Shown one piece after another: positions 44,273-54,522 of a stretch of 64,000 nucleotides of DNA. Location of the stretch: the NCBI RefSeq assembly GCF_029784165.1, contig NC_073695.1:104216255-104280254 (forward strand), read 5' to 3'. The position numbers were made by a program, and so were the translations under genes. The DNA comes from Wyeomyia smithii (Eukaryota; Arthropoda; Insecta; Diptera; Culicidae). A model generated the notes under the pieces. It did no database searches and was not told the DNA's origin. It saw nothing but the letters and a program-made list of their open reading frames with translations. The first letter of the stretch is position 1. Each line of letters begins with the position of its first letter.

Positions 44273-45401
44273 TAGAAAATAAATTACAATGAAGGTAGTC
44301 ATATAAGTGTACTACAAGCGCGTTTCGAAAACAAGCTCGTTTTTGCTGGTTCTGGAGATGTTTTCAATGACATGTGTTCAACAATAACAATATCCTCACT
44401 TCGTCTTTTCGAAAGACATTACATCATCTAGTAACAACATTACGTACCTGTAAAGGGCTTTTCCTTAGGACAAAGCTTGTAGTATTCAGCAGCCAACGTA
44501 GAATTACTTGATCAAATTATTATTTGAATTATTTGAATGATTTCTATATTTATTCGAAGCGGGTCAAAATGCGCCATCAGATGATAAACGAAACGCTTGC
44601 AGTGTAACCAATATCACTCCAACTTTTGTTATCGTATCGCTTTCGCTTAAAATTGTTTTAACGCTCTCTAGTTTTGTTAGATTTTATGTCCAGATGACGT
44701 TGAAACTATGCGAAAACAATTTTAATATTCAAACGAAAAAACAACTCATTTTTAGAGGTTGAAATTTATTTTTTGTCATCAATTTATAATCAATTAAAAC
44801 TGCCACTGATAAAAACGATTGTCGATATAGTTGCACTGTGCATAACAACACATTTGCGCATGCGCTGTTTAGCAGTTGTCATAGCAACAGATTTGCGCAT
44901 TGCCGTAGTTTAGTACTCGAGATGTATTTTGCCACTTCGTTTTATCAAGTTGGCTTGCTTTCATGCAGTTATGTAATACTTCATACACTCGCAGCCTTCA
45001 ATTTTTGCGCTTTTCTGGTGATAGAGATATCATGGATTAGGTAACATCAACTATTCTATAACAACGCGTGGGAAGCATTGTGTCGATTTCAAGAGAAAAA
45101 CCTTTGTTTACCAGTGTAATTCGAACATCAAACAGCCAAATAAAATTGTAAATTTTAGCCATTATGTCTGCAATATTCAAATATTTTTTGACACAGTCAA
45201 CTATCAAAAAAATGTTTTAGCTCACTATAATGATATCTTTATATAAATTGTTACAGAACATCTTTGAAAATAATTTAAATGTAATTTGTAATTAATAATT
45301 GAATCATTTTCGAAGATGATAAATAGTTGGCATCGGTATGACCATTTAACATTTATCTTCTGTTTGATAACCTCGCGCCCCCATTCGCGTCCGCTATAAC
45401 C
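44273..45401. other. Unassigned AT-rich DNA
   Basis: No gene. A small repeated motif, AACAxATTTGCGCAT, occurs at about 44846 and 44886. Confidence 0.45.
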
Positions 45402-45404
45402 TTA

Positions 45405-45538
45405 GGCCTGGAACATGCTGAACGCCAACGCGAGCGGTCGAGCGAGATTCTTGCCGTAAGTAGAGCTGTTCATTAACCTACTCGTCCGAAAAGGCTCTCG
45501 TCCGAAAGCTCGCGTTGGCGTTTAGCATAGCAAAGACC
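45405..45538. mobile_element. Harbinger-type MITE 1
   Basis: TTA at 45402-45404 and 45539-45541 flanks a 134-bp hairpin. Arms share ATGCTxAACGCCAACGCGAG. TTA duplication and GG ends suggest PIF/Harbinger. Confidence 0.7.
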
Positions 45539-45541
45539 TTA

Positions 45542-45687
45542 GGCCTCTGTCATGCTAAACGACCACGCGAGCGGTCGGGCGGAATTCTTGCCGTAGGTTA
45601 ATGAACAGCTCTACTTACGGTTGTTCATTGGCCTACGGCGGGATTCTCGCCCGATCGCTCGCGTTGGCGTTCGGCTTGGCAGAGGTC
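45542..45687. mobile_element. Harbinger-type MITE 2, adjoining MITE 1
   Basis: A 146-bp hairpin of the same family (GGCCTCTGTCATGC...GGCAGAGGTC) that shares the central TTA with MITE 1 and has TTA at 45688-45690 on its other side. GC-rich relative to its surroundings. Confidence 0.7.
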
Positions 45688-45899
45688 TTAGATGCTGACG
45701 AGAATAAACTTCTTTATCAGAGTGTCTAAAATGTCTATTAGAAAAATCAATATAGGTAAGTTCAACTTGACTGATGTCTTTCTTACTACGGTATAAATTT
45801 TTAATTAGAATTTCAACTTTTCACTAAAAGCTGTCGAACTTATTTAAATTGTAAAGCTTTCCAAATTTGACACTACCCACAATTCTTATAGGCAATCCC

Positions 45900-46400
45900 C
45901 CCGCACAAAAGCACAAAATAGCACCCCACACCAACACACATGAACCATCGTGTTGCAGTTGTGTGTTTTGTTCGCATCAGCTGCCAACACCAGCCACCAG
46001 CAAAAGTTCATCAGTCAGTTGTTCGCAAAGTGTCAAACGGTTCGGATGTAGTTTTCGGTTGAGTTCAGTTCGCGGTGTGGAGCTTCTCGCGCAAAGTTGT
46101 TCCATTACTTGATTGTACACTGTCTGTGTGAGAGGGTGGTTTCGGGGGAGACGAGAAGTGTTTTTTTTTTGTTCAACTGCTGGCTGTTGCTGTTATTCAC
46201 TGAGCGCACACGTATTTTATAGCCAGCAATCGGCACGGTACGACGGAACGAGAGAGCGAAGGAGCTTTTCAGTGTGAAATTCTTCGGATGCGGTTAGATT
46301 CGAGAATGTAATTTGCGATTTTTAGCCATTTTTGTTACTAATCCAGTAGTGGTACAGTGTTGAGGTGTTATTTCCGGTACGTGCTATGAATTAGCGAAGA
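45900..46400 (+). promoter_or_regulatory. Candidate promoter and non-coding first exon
   Basis: Unlike the AT-rich surroundings, this stretch has a 5'UTR-like composition. TCAGTC at 46011 could be an initiator with a DPE-like GGTTC about 27 bp downstream. A GGTACGTGC donor-like site lies at about 46377. No coding start follows, so if real it is a leader exon of a gene continuing outside the window, or a decayed one. Support is compositional only. Confidence 0.3.
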
Positions 46401-47164
46401 AGCTGCTCTCACAGGAGCTACTTTTTTCTGCGAAAAGGGGTAAAATATGAACGCCCATTAGTGTCAGCTCACCTAATAGAATTGAAGTGAATTTGCCGAT
46501 GTGACCCTGGAAGATTGGACTAGTGTACCAAGGTGGAAGGTGTCACAAAAAAATGGAAGAATAATACTTAAAGCCAGCTGACCCAAACATCTGCGGCTGC
46601 GGAATGTTTTATGGTTTCCCGTTGTTGCATTTATTGGTGGAGTGAATTCCAAATTGGAATAATTAATGCCGTGATGTGTTTCGTAAGCAGGGTGCGTTGC
46701 CAGTTGGGAATCCAGTTTTCTTCTAACCGGAGCCAGTTTGTTTGTCGTTGCAATAGCAAATAGTAGTTCCAGTTTACGTTTCGCATTAGAAAATATTTTC
46801 TGTAGCTTGATAATGGATTATCACACTGAGCGATGTCTGAGTTCCGATTGATGCCAAATAACAAAATTCATTTGAAAAACGATGTACTACTGAATTAGTT
46901 AGTTGCGGCATTTTCATGCCAAATTGCACTAGAAAGCTTTGCTGAGTAGTAGCTTAAATTTTATAAATATTATTAATTCTGTTTCGAGATTATAAATATA
47001 TTTTGTAACTTTCCAGTGGTGGTCTTAACATTGCTTACTCAAATTGAAAACAAATGCTGCAGCTTTTTTATTTTGTCAAGATCAGTGAATCACGAGCTAC
47101 CTTTTGTGAAATCATATGCGACCCACATTTCAAAACAAAGTTTTTTTTAATCATTGCTATAAAC
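46401..47164. other. Unassigned AT-rich DNA
   Basis: Could be the start of an intron if the preceding exon is real. No repeat recognised. Confidence 0.4.
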
Positions 47165-47410
47165 TTAAGGTGAAACGGCATTGAAAACACAAATGGCTGA
47201 CTTCGAGCCACCACTTTGAATTTTCAAAGGCACAAGACTCGGTAATAGTTAATTTGTCACCTGTGAAAACGCTCTATTATGTTTGCTTCACCACAGCAAA
47301 CATAATAGAGCGTTTTCACAGGTGACAAATTAACTATTACCGAGTCTTGTGCCTTTGAAAATTCAAAGTGGTGGCTCGAAGTCCGCCATTTGTGGATTTA
47401 CCACTAAGTA
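47165..47410. mobile_element. Near-perfect hairpin MITE
   Basis: Two arms of about 110 bp are almost exact reverse complements (AACATAATAGAGCGTTTTCA, AATTAACTATTACCGAGTCT, GACTTCGAGCCA against AGTCCGCCA), meeting at 47285-47297. Same family as 24770-25022 but far less diverged, so it is a recent copy. Confidence 0.88.
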
Positions 47411-48123
47411 ACGAATTAGCTATGGTGATATGGAACAATATCTCAAAGTTTCGAACTATTTTATGAAATGCTCCTTGAGTTGTCGCATACACCGCAAGCC
47501 ACTATCATAGTGTTTTTGGTTACCAAATAGGTTCGACCTAATTCACCGACGTTTTCGACCTAATTCACGCCCAATTCGGCATTGTTCTCACCAATTTAAC
47601 CTAGCCCGCAAAACGTAACCTTCACTTTTGGAAAAGTTTCTCTTCTCTGTTGTGTGTTTCTCTGTAGCATTTCTTTATATCGACAAAAAATAAAAATTAA
47701 CACCTGGATGCGGCCTGCAAAGGTTTATTTTGCTTGTTTTTTAATTCGTATCAGTTGAATTATCACGAAACGAACCATCTTGGCCAACATGTGCGAATAA
47801 AGATTTATAGCATGTGTCAGGGACCTTGATGGCAAATAACAAAACTTAAATTCTTCGAAGCATATCTTTATAGATATCGGTAGCAGTGTATAAGATAATT
47901 CAGTATCAATTTACGATAATATCAATACAGTAACCTGTTCGTAGCCTGATCTTAATTGGTGTCATTTCTAACTACCAAAATTTGGAGCTTAGAATTGTAC
48001 AGAACAGTTATACATAAGTAAATAGCATAGATATTTCAAAAATAGAATATCTTTTAAACGACAAGCAAGTATTAATCCGATCATTTACTAGCTTCAATCA
48101 GTCGCTTATGATTTGCAAAAAAT
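47411..48123. other. Unassigned AT-rich DNA
   Basis: No gene or repeat recognised. GACCTAATTCAC occurs twice near 47535-47568. Confidence 0.45.
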
Positions 48124-48140
48124 TACCTTAACCTTAAAAT

Positions 48141-48174
48141 CAGTGCGTCTTGAACTGTCCTACAGATCAGACGT
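48141..48174 (+). promoter_or_regulatory. Internal LINE promoter: Inr plus DPE
   Basis: TCAGTG at 48140-48145 (A at 48142 as +1) lies at the very 5' end of the element. AGACGT begins exactly at +28 (48169) and fits the DPE consensus RGWYVT. This is the jockey-type promoter arrangement, letting the element carry its own start signal. Confidence 0.8.
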
Positions 48175-48341
48175 TTTTTCGGTTGCTTGTGGACTGGTCT
48201 TTGACTGCCTATAGCTTCAAAGTTTGTGTTTTGTCAGTGTGTCTTTTAAAGATTACCTGGAAGTTATTTCACATCAGTCTTTCTCAAGACTACCTACTTT
48301 TGAATTTAACATTTGTTTTAACTTTTTTCGTATCACCTGAA

Positions 48342-49664
48342 ATGGCTGGACGGAAAAAGAAACCTCGCATCGCTGCGGGGAGGAAAAGAGAGGCATCTCT
48401 TTCTGACACATCGAGTGTCTGTAGTGACAATCCTTTTGATATTTTGCCTGAGCAAGAAGCTGGTGAAATGGAAGTTATTAATAATGAAACTATACAAAAT
48501 ATAAAATCTTTAAAAAAGGAGAAAGTTCCACCTATTGTGGTAACTATTTCTTCTGAATTTAATATATTCAAAAAGGAACTTTCAACGTTTGTTTCTGACG
48601 TTAAAGTTACCTATCAAATTGGCCGTAGAGGTGAATGCCGCTTATTAGCCGACTCAGTAAAGGGTCGTGATCGTCTTGTTCAGTATTTAACTGACAAGAT
48701 GTACAAATTTTTTACATATGACACCAAGAACGCCAAGCCGTTCAAGGTTGTCTTGAAAGGTCTCACCAACGATCAAACCGTTGATGAGATCAAACTTACT
48801 TTAACAGAATTACTTGGCATAGCCCCTACCCAAGTAATTCTAATGAAACAAAAATCACGAGGCGAAAACAGTCAGAGAACTGGAATTTCCCTTGTTAATT
48901 ATTTAATTCATTTTAACCGCAATGAGGTTAACAACTTAAAGTTTTTTGAAAAAGCACATGCTTTGTATAATGTGCGTGTAAAGTGGGAAATTTATAGGAA
49001 GTATGGCGGAGGTGAAAAGCATATCACCCAATGCCGTACTTGCCAACGTTATGGCCATGGTTCCAAATTCTGTAACATGGACCAAAAATGTCTTAATTGT
49101 GGAGACTCTTCTCACAAAAAGGACACATGTCCTGTGAAAGAGAGTAAAAATTTTCGCTGTGCGAATTGTAACGGCAACCATATGTCAAATTTTTATCAAT
49201 GCCCAGTCCGTTTAGCAATTGTTAAGGCAAGGCAAGGTAAACAAAATTCAATTTCTCAATTAAAACCAACTTCAAAACAAAATTCTCCAAGCGTACCAGT
49301 GACGCATAGTTTACCTACTCCTTTGCATACCCGTTTAACTTATGCACAGGTTACAGGTAGTTCGAACATTATACCGCCTAGTGTTGGTAGTTCGAAAATG
49401 ACCGGTAATATGGGTAAGCAAAACACGCTAGAAAATAATTGTACACCTGTTACTCCAGCTAATATTGCTGCCGAAAATATTTTTTCTAATGTCAACTGCC
49501 TGGGGCCTATTACGGCAGGTAAACTTTCTTTTTTGCAACAGGCAATGTTCGATCTTATGAACGCCATGTTGCAGGCAAAATCAATGTTTGAAGCCATTCA
49601 AATAGGCACAAATTTTACTATTAAAATTGTTTCTAATTTAAAATTTAGCAATGATTTTAAATAA
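48342..49664 (+). CDS. Juan-like ORF1, nucleic-acid-binding Gag-like protein
   Basis: 440 residues from MAGRKKKPRIAAGRKREASL; the frame is open further upstream, but this ATG follows the leader and gives a basic N-terminus. After an acidic/helical part comes an RRM-like middle region (PFKVVLKGLTNDQTVDEIKL, KFFEKAHALYNVRVKWEIYR), then three CCHC knuckles at about residues 231-290: CRTCQRYGHGSKFC, CLNCGDSSHKKDTC and CANCNGNHMSNFYQC. The product should coat LINE RNA into ribonucleoprotein particles. The S/T/P-rich tail is unstructured. The stop codon at 49662 lies inside ORF2. Confidence 0.92.
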   Translation: MAGRKKKPRIAAGRKREASLSDTSSVCSDNPFDILPEQEAGEMEVINNETIQNIKSLKKEKVPPIVVTISSEFNIFKKELSTFVSDVKVTYQIGRRGECRLLADSVKGRDRLVQYLTDKMYKFFTYDTKNAKPFKVVLKGLTNDQTVDEIKLTLTELLGIAPTQVILMKQKSRGENSQRTGISLVNYLIHFNRNEVNNLKFFEKAHALYNVRVKWEIYRKYGGGEKHITQCRTCQRYGHGSKFCNMDQKCLNCGDSSHKKDTCPVKESKNFRCANCNGNHMSNFYQCPVRLAIVKARQGKQNSISQLKPTSKQNSPSVPVTHSLPTPLHTRLTYAQVTGSSNIIPPSVGSSKMTGNMGKQNTLENNCTPVTPANIAAENIFSNVNCLGPITAGKLSFLQQAMFDLMNAMLQAKSMFEAIQIGTNFTIKIVSNLKFSNDFK

Positions 49665-52311
49665 AACAATTAAAATATTAAATTGGAATGCTCGCTCATT
49701 GAAGGCCAATGAGAATGAGCTTTTTAATTTTTTAACAGTAAATAATGTGCATATTGCAATTATTACTGAAACATTTTTGAAACCTAACATAAAATTAAAA
49801 TATGATCCCAATTACGTGGTTCATAGATATGATAGGATTCAGGGTTCCGGCGGTGGAGTTGCAATTGTTATTCATCGCCGAATCAAACATCGTGCTCTTC
49901 CCCATCTTGAGACGAAAGTTATTGAAACTTTGGGAATTGAAGTTCAAACTGAACTTGGGATTTTATTTATTGCCGCAGCATATTTACCATTTCAATGCAC
50001 ACGCGAGCACAAAAATTATTTTAAAGGTGATTTACAAAAACTCACCAGAAATCGTTCGAAATTTTTCATAATCGGCGATTTTAACGCTAAACATCGTTCA
50101 TGGAATAATTCTCAAAGTAATTCCAATGGCAAAATTTTATTCAATGATTGTTCTTCAGGATACTATTCTATTTTGTCTCCGAATAGTCCTACATGCTTTT
50201 CTTCTGTAAGAAACCCTTCAACAATTGATTTGGTGCTAACAGATCAAAGTCATGTATGTAGTGATTTGATCACACATGCTGACTTTGATTCTGACCATCT
50301 TCCAATAACTTTTTCTTTATCACATGAATCAGTTTTAAACCCTATGAGCTCTGTTTTTAATTATAACAAGGCTAATTGGGAAAGATACAAAACTCATATT
50401 GAGAGAAATTTCAATAATGAGCTGGATTTGCAAAACGAAGTGAATATTGATTCCGCTTTGGAAGCATTAAAATGTGCAATTGTTGATGCCAGGAATTATT
50501 CTGTTCCAAAGGTTCAAGTGAAATTTGATTCATCAATAATTGACGAAAATCTTCAACTTCTAATTCGTTTGAAAAATGTCCGCAGACGTCAATATCAACG
50601 TTCTCGTGACCCTGTTTTTAAAACTATTTATAAAGATTTACAGAAAGAGATTAAGCATAGATTTACTCTTCTGAGAAATCAAAATTTTGAGACTAAAGTT
50701 GAAAAATTGAAACCATATTCAAAACCATTTTGGAAGCTGTCGAAGATTCTTAAGAAACCTTCAAAGCCTATTCCAGTTTTAAAAGATGGTGAACGTTTTC
50801 TTGTATCCAATGAACAAAAGGCTCAAAGACTTGCTCAGCAGTTTGAGAGTGTTCATAACTCAAATTTGAATTTTGTGAGTCCAATTGAAAATGAAGTCAC
50901 ACGTCAGTTTGATTTAATTTCTTCCCAGAATTTTTTACCTGCAGAAATAATTGAAACTAACTTGAATGAGATTAAATCAATTATTAAAAATTTCAAAAAT
51001 ATGAAAGCACCTGGTGACGATGGAATCTTTAATATACTAATCAAACATCTCCCTGAGAGCACAATGGAATTTTTAGTGAAAATTTTCAATTGCTGCTTCA
51101 AAATTGCATATTTTCCCAAATTATGGAAAAATGCAAAAATTACTCCCATTTTAAAACCGGATAAGAACCCAGCTGAAGTTTCAAGTTATCGACCAATCAG
51201 TTTGCTTTCTTCAATAAGTAAACTGTTTGAGAGAATTATTCTTAACAGAATGATGTCACACATCAACGAAAATTCAATTTTTGCAGATGAACAGTTTGGA
51301 TTTCGCCATGGGCATTCCACAACTCATCAATTGCTCAGAGTTACTAATATGATACGAACTAACAAATCTGAAGGTTATTCCACTGGAGCTGCTCTTTTAG
51401 ACATAGAAAAAGCATTCGACAGTGTTTGGCATAAAGGTTTGATTGCGAAATTGCAAACTTTTAATTTTCCAATTTTCCTAATCAAAATTTTAAAAAATTA
51501 TCTTACTGATCGAACTCTGCAGGTTGTCTATCAGAATTCAAAATCTGATAGATTTCCTGTCAGAGCAGGTGTACCTCAAGGTTCAGTCTTGGGTCCAGTC
51601 CTGTACAACATATTCACTTCAGATCTTCCTGATTTGCCTCCAGGATGCACAAAGTCATTGTTCTGCGATGACACAAGCATTTCCGTAAAAGGAAAAAGTC
51701 TTCGTGTCATATGCAGTCGATTGCAGAAAAGTTTAGATATTTTTTCTTCCTACTTGCAAAAGTGGAAAATCTCTCCCAATGCTTCTAAAACTCAAATGAT
51801 AATTTTTCCCCATAAGCCTAGGGCTTCTTTCCTCAAGCCAAACAATAATCACGTTGTCAAGATGAATGGGGTTATTTTAAGTTGGTCCGACAAGGTTAAG
51901 TACTTGGGACTAATTTATGATAAAAAACTTATTTTCAAAGAGCACATTGAGAGTATACAAGCCAAGTGCATCAAATATACGAGATGTTTATATCCTCTCA
52001 TTAACAGGAATTCTAAACTTTGTTTAAAGAACAAACTTTTGATTTACAAACAAATTTTTAGACCAGCAATGCTTTATGCTGTACCGATCTGGTCAAGTTG
52101 CTGTTCAACAAGGAAGAAAACGCTCCAAAGGATTCAGAATAAAATTCTGAAAATGATTTTGAAGCGTCCTCCTTGGTTTGGTACACTCGAATTACATAGA
52201 CTTACTGGTGTTGAACCATTAGAAGCTATGTCAAATAAAATTATTAACAATTTTCGACAAAAATCGTTGCAATCCTCAATTGCTACGATAAGCTCTCTTT
52301 ATAGCCAATAA
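49651..52311 (+). CDS. Juan-like ORF2: endonuclease and reverse transcriptase
   Basis: 886 residues without a stop. The AP-endonuclease domain spans about 1-225 (ILNWNARSLKANENEL, IAIITETFL, FFIIGDFNAKHRSWNN, STIDLVLTDQ, DFDSDHLPITF), with the usual N, E, DxN and DH catalytic positions present. Reverse transcriptase covers about 450-740 (PVLKDGERF start, SSYRPISLLSSISKLFERII, FGFRHGHSTTHQLL, AALLDIEKAFDSVWHKGL, RAGVPQGSVLGPVLYNIF). The catalytic box is LFCDDTSI, cysteine replacing the common alanine as in Juan. It overlaps ORF1 by 14 nt in another frame, so stop-and-restart translation is likely. It makes target-primed cDNA copies at nicked DNA. Confidence 0.93.
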   Translation: MILNKTIKILNWNARSLKANENELFNFLTVNNVHIAIITETFLKPNIKLKYDPNYVVHRYDRIQGSGGGVAIVIHRRIKHRALPHLETKVIETLGIEVQTELGILFIAAAYLPFQCTREHKNYFKGDLQKLTRNRSKFFIIGDFNAKHRSWNNSQSNSNGKILFNDCSSGYYSILSPNSPTCFSSVRNPSTIDLVLTDQSHVCSDLITHADFDSDHLPITFSLSHESVLNPMSSVFNYNKANWERYKTHIERNFNNELDLQNEVNIDSALEALKCAIVDARNYSVPKVQVKFDSSIIDENLQLLIRLKNVRRRQYQRSRDPVFKTIYKDLQKEIKHRFTLLRNQNFETKVEKLKPYSKPFWKLSKILKKPSKPIPVLKDGERFLVSNEQKAQRLAQQFESVHNSNLNFVSPIENEVTRQFDLISSQNFLPAEIIETNLNEIKSIIKNFKNMKAPGDDGIFNILIKHLPESTMEFLVKIFNCCFKIAYFPKLWKNAKITPILKPDKNPAEVSSYRPISLLSSISKLFERIILNRMMSHINENSIFADEQFGFRHGHSTTHQLLRVTNMIRTNKSEGYSTGAALLDIEKAFDSVWHKGLIAKLQTFNFPIFLIKILKNYLTDRTLQVVYQNSKSDRFPVRAGVPQGSVLGPVLYNIFTSDLPDLPPGCTKSLFCDDTSISVKGKSLRVICSRLQKSLDIFSSYLQKWKISPNASKTQMIIFPHKPRASFLKPNNNHVVKMNGVILSWSDKVKYLGLIYDKKLIFKEHIESIQAKCIKYTRCLYPLINRNSKLCLKNKLLIYKQIFRPAMLYAVPIWSSCCSTRKKTLQRIQNKILKMILKRPPWFGTLELHRLTGVEPLEAMSNKIINNFRQKSLQSSIATISSLYSQ

Positions 52312-52611
52312 GTTAGCAATTAAGTTAGTTGTAAGTTTACTTCCCTTTCTTGACAAGTAGGTTTAAATCCCTACGAATGATAAGTCCTAATTGCGAAAGC
52401 AAACAAATCCTAACAATTAAAATTACAAATTTCTAACAGTGTTGAGAAGTCACCATTTGTGATTGGACACACATACTCATTATTTACTAATATTTATCAT
52501 AAATACTTAAGCTACTAACAAATCCCCCCTTATTAAAAAAAAAAAAATCCCGGCGTAACGATCAAAGAACGGCCTCCCACTCCGTGGTGGGACCAAGAGT
52601 GCTCCGATGTC
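52312..52611 (+). other. 3'UTR and 3' end of the Juan-like LINE
   Basis: An A13 tract at 52536-52548 is not the end: another 63 bp follow (TCCCGGCGTAACGATC...), with a hairpin TCCCACTCCGTGGTGGGA at 52576-52593 and GGGACCAAGAGTGCTCCG, before the target duplication. The hairpin could be the RNA feature recognised by the reverse transcriptase, or the segment could be transduced. Confidence 0.6.
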
Positions 52612-53212
52612 TACCTTAACCTTAAAAAACTGTGACTATGTTGCATGCTTGAAATAACAAGCATTAACATTTTAACATGTCCCTTAAGCTGGAAGTACAA
52701 AGTCAGCAGAACAAAGAGTTAATAGCATGAAAATTTAGTGCTCATTCGATGCTCATTTAATGCCATATCGCCGAATTTAATGCTCCATCATTTCTTTGAA
52801 AAATGCACTTGTTTGCTAGCTTAAGAAAATAGCTAGCAGTCAATATACGAAAATAGCATTTTAAGTCACAAAACAGTTCTATAACGGTCAAAAACATTTA
52901 ATGCTCATTTAATACTCTTGAAAAAACCTGATGGTCATGATAATTTCATTGCTTTTGTATAAATTTTTCCATAATATGATAAAAACATGATAATACATGA
53001 ATAGCTTCAATTTTTTCAATCAGAATCCTTTTGATACGATTAGATAGCAATTAAATGCTTTCATATGCGAGCAGTTTTAAGAACTTAGGTGCATTTTTCA
53101 TTAAATTTTTTCTTTCAAAAATATTGTTCTGCTAGCTCAAGAAAAAAGTTAGCAGAACAATGGCCAGAAAAAGCATTTTCAAGCAATGAACTGTTGTTGC
53201 AACATGTGTGTT

Positions 53213-53775
53213 GCAACATGTGCACTGCACAGGTACTCTGTTACCTAATATTCAAACTCATGCAATTATCGAAGAATAATAATAATTAAAAAAAAAACAA
53301 GTGAGCATGCTAGCGAGGTCTTTTATTTCAAAGTATGGAATGCTTTTGTTTGATTTTCTTCTTTAATTTACGGAAAAAGAACTTAAGTTAATGTTTGTGT
53401 ACTTGTAGCAAAATCAGCCTCGCGACGCCTTTGGTGACGCGACAAGGCTCGTTGGCCGAAAACACACCGGCGCGACCCACGCCGCGGAGTAGTAGAGCTG
53501 TATATCAACCCGCGGCAGGACGCGCCAGTATGTTTTCGGCCTACGAGCCTTGTCGCGTCACCAAAGGCGTCGCGAGGCTGATTTTGCTACATATACACAA
53601 ACATTAACTTAAGTTCTTTTTCCGTAAATTAAAGAAGAAAATCAAACAAAAGCATTCCATACTTTGAAATAAAAGACCTCGCTAGCATGCTCACTTGTTT
53701 TTTTTTTTTTTTAAATTATTATTATTCTTCGATAATTGCATGAGTTTGAATATTACCTGTGCAGTGCACATGTTG
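53213..53775. mobile_element. Nested perfect palindrome within the foldback element
   Basis: Arms 53213-53464 and 53531-53775 are nearly identical reverse complements (GCAACATGTGCACTGCACAG, GAGCATGCTAGCGAGGTC, GCCTCGCGACGCCTTTGGTG). They are separated by a 66-bp GC-rich loop (GGCGCGACCCACGCCGCGG). GC content peaks at the arm tips next to the loop. The left arm has about 13 extra bases near 53234. It looks like a separate hairpin insertion abutting the left foldback arm. Confidence 0.8.
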
Positions 53776-54522
53776 CACAGGTGGACCCTACGCCACTGCT
53801 CGTCACATGGAAATGGGAATTCTTTTGCGTCGTACACAAAGATATCTCTCGTTTTTGACAAAACGAATGAGGTGCATGGGTGTCGCGTACATGAGACAAC
53901 TCGCGCACAAAATTCTCGTGAGCCCGTCACTTATTATGGAGAGAGAGAAATTAATTTTGCGCAGAAGGATAAAGACAAGAGATTTTATGCAACTTGCTCA
54001 CCAGTAGGAGTAATAAAAAAAGTGAATAGGATATTAAAGCATAGTTAATATTTTTTAGGACATTTGGTCATTTGAAGCTGACACTTACGTTAGAGTGTGT
54101 GTTCATCACTTCAGCATGTTGTGTGTGCACCGTGTGCACAGTTACGCAAGGATTTAGTGAGAGAGGGAAGCATTTAAACATCTTATAAACGTTTAAGTAA
54201 AGGGATAGGGAGATTCGACAAAACCGCAAGGTTTAAAAAATAATGAATAATGCAAAACTTAAAAATCAGTTGAAAAACATCTCACTGATAGTTGAACCTT
54301 GCCTAAGCAGCAGGGCTGGTTGTGGTCAACGATGTCAGAAACAGTTATTTTAGTGACTAAGTTGATGTAAAACGTGACCAAATAGTGCCCAACAAATCGA
54401 AAAAAGGGACCAACAGTTGCTAGAAAATAGCCAGAAAAGCTATTGTTCTAGAAAAGAGTACAAAATAAGGGTTTCAACCCGTGATTCGCTGGGTACTGAA
54501 TTTGATGTGCTATATATTTGAT

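Larger units (their letters stand above)
48140..52611 (+). mobile_element. Apparently full-length Juan-like LINE (jockey clade)
   Basis: 4.47 kb between exact 16-bp target duplications TACCTTAACCTTAAAA (48124-48139 and 52612-52627). It has a 5'UTR with Inr and DPE promoter, an ORF1 with zinc knuckles, an overlapping ORF2 with endonuclease and reverse transcriptase, and a 3'UTR with an A13 tract and a terminal hairpin. Both ORFs are uninterrupted. Size, the FCDD catalytic box and ORF order agree with the mosquito Juan elements. Candidate for an active copy. Confidence 0.9.

Noticed and set aside
47165..47410. microRNA precursor
   Set aside because: The arms are about 110 bp and belong to a repeat family; a MITE explains the hairpin, and no evidence of precise processing is visible.
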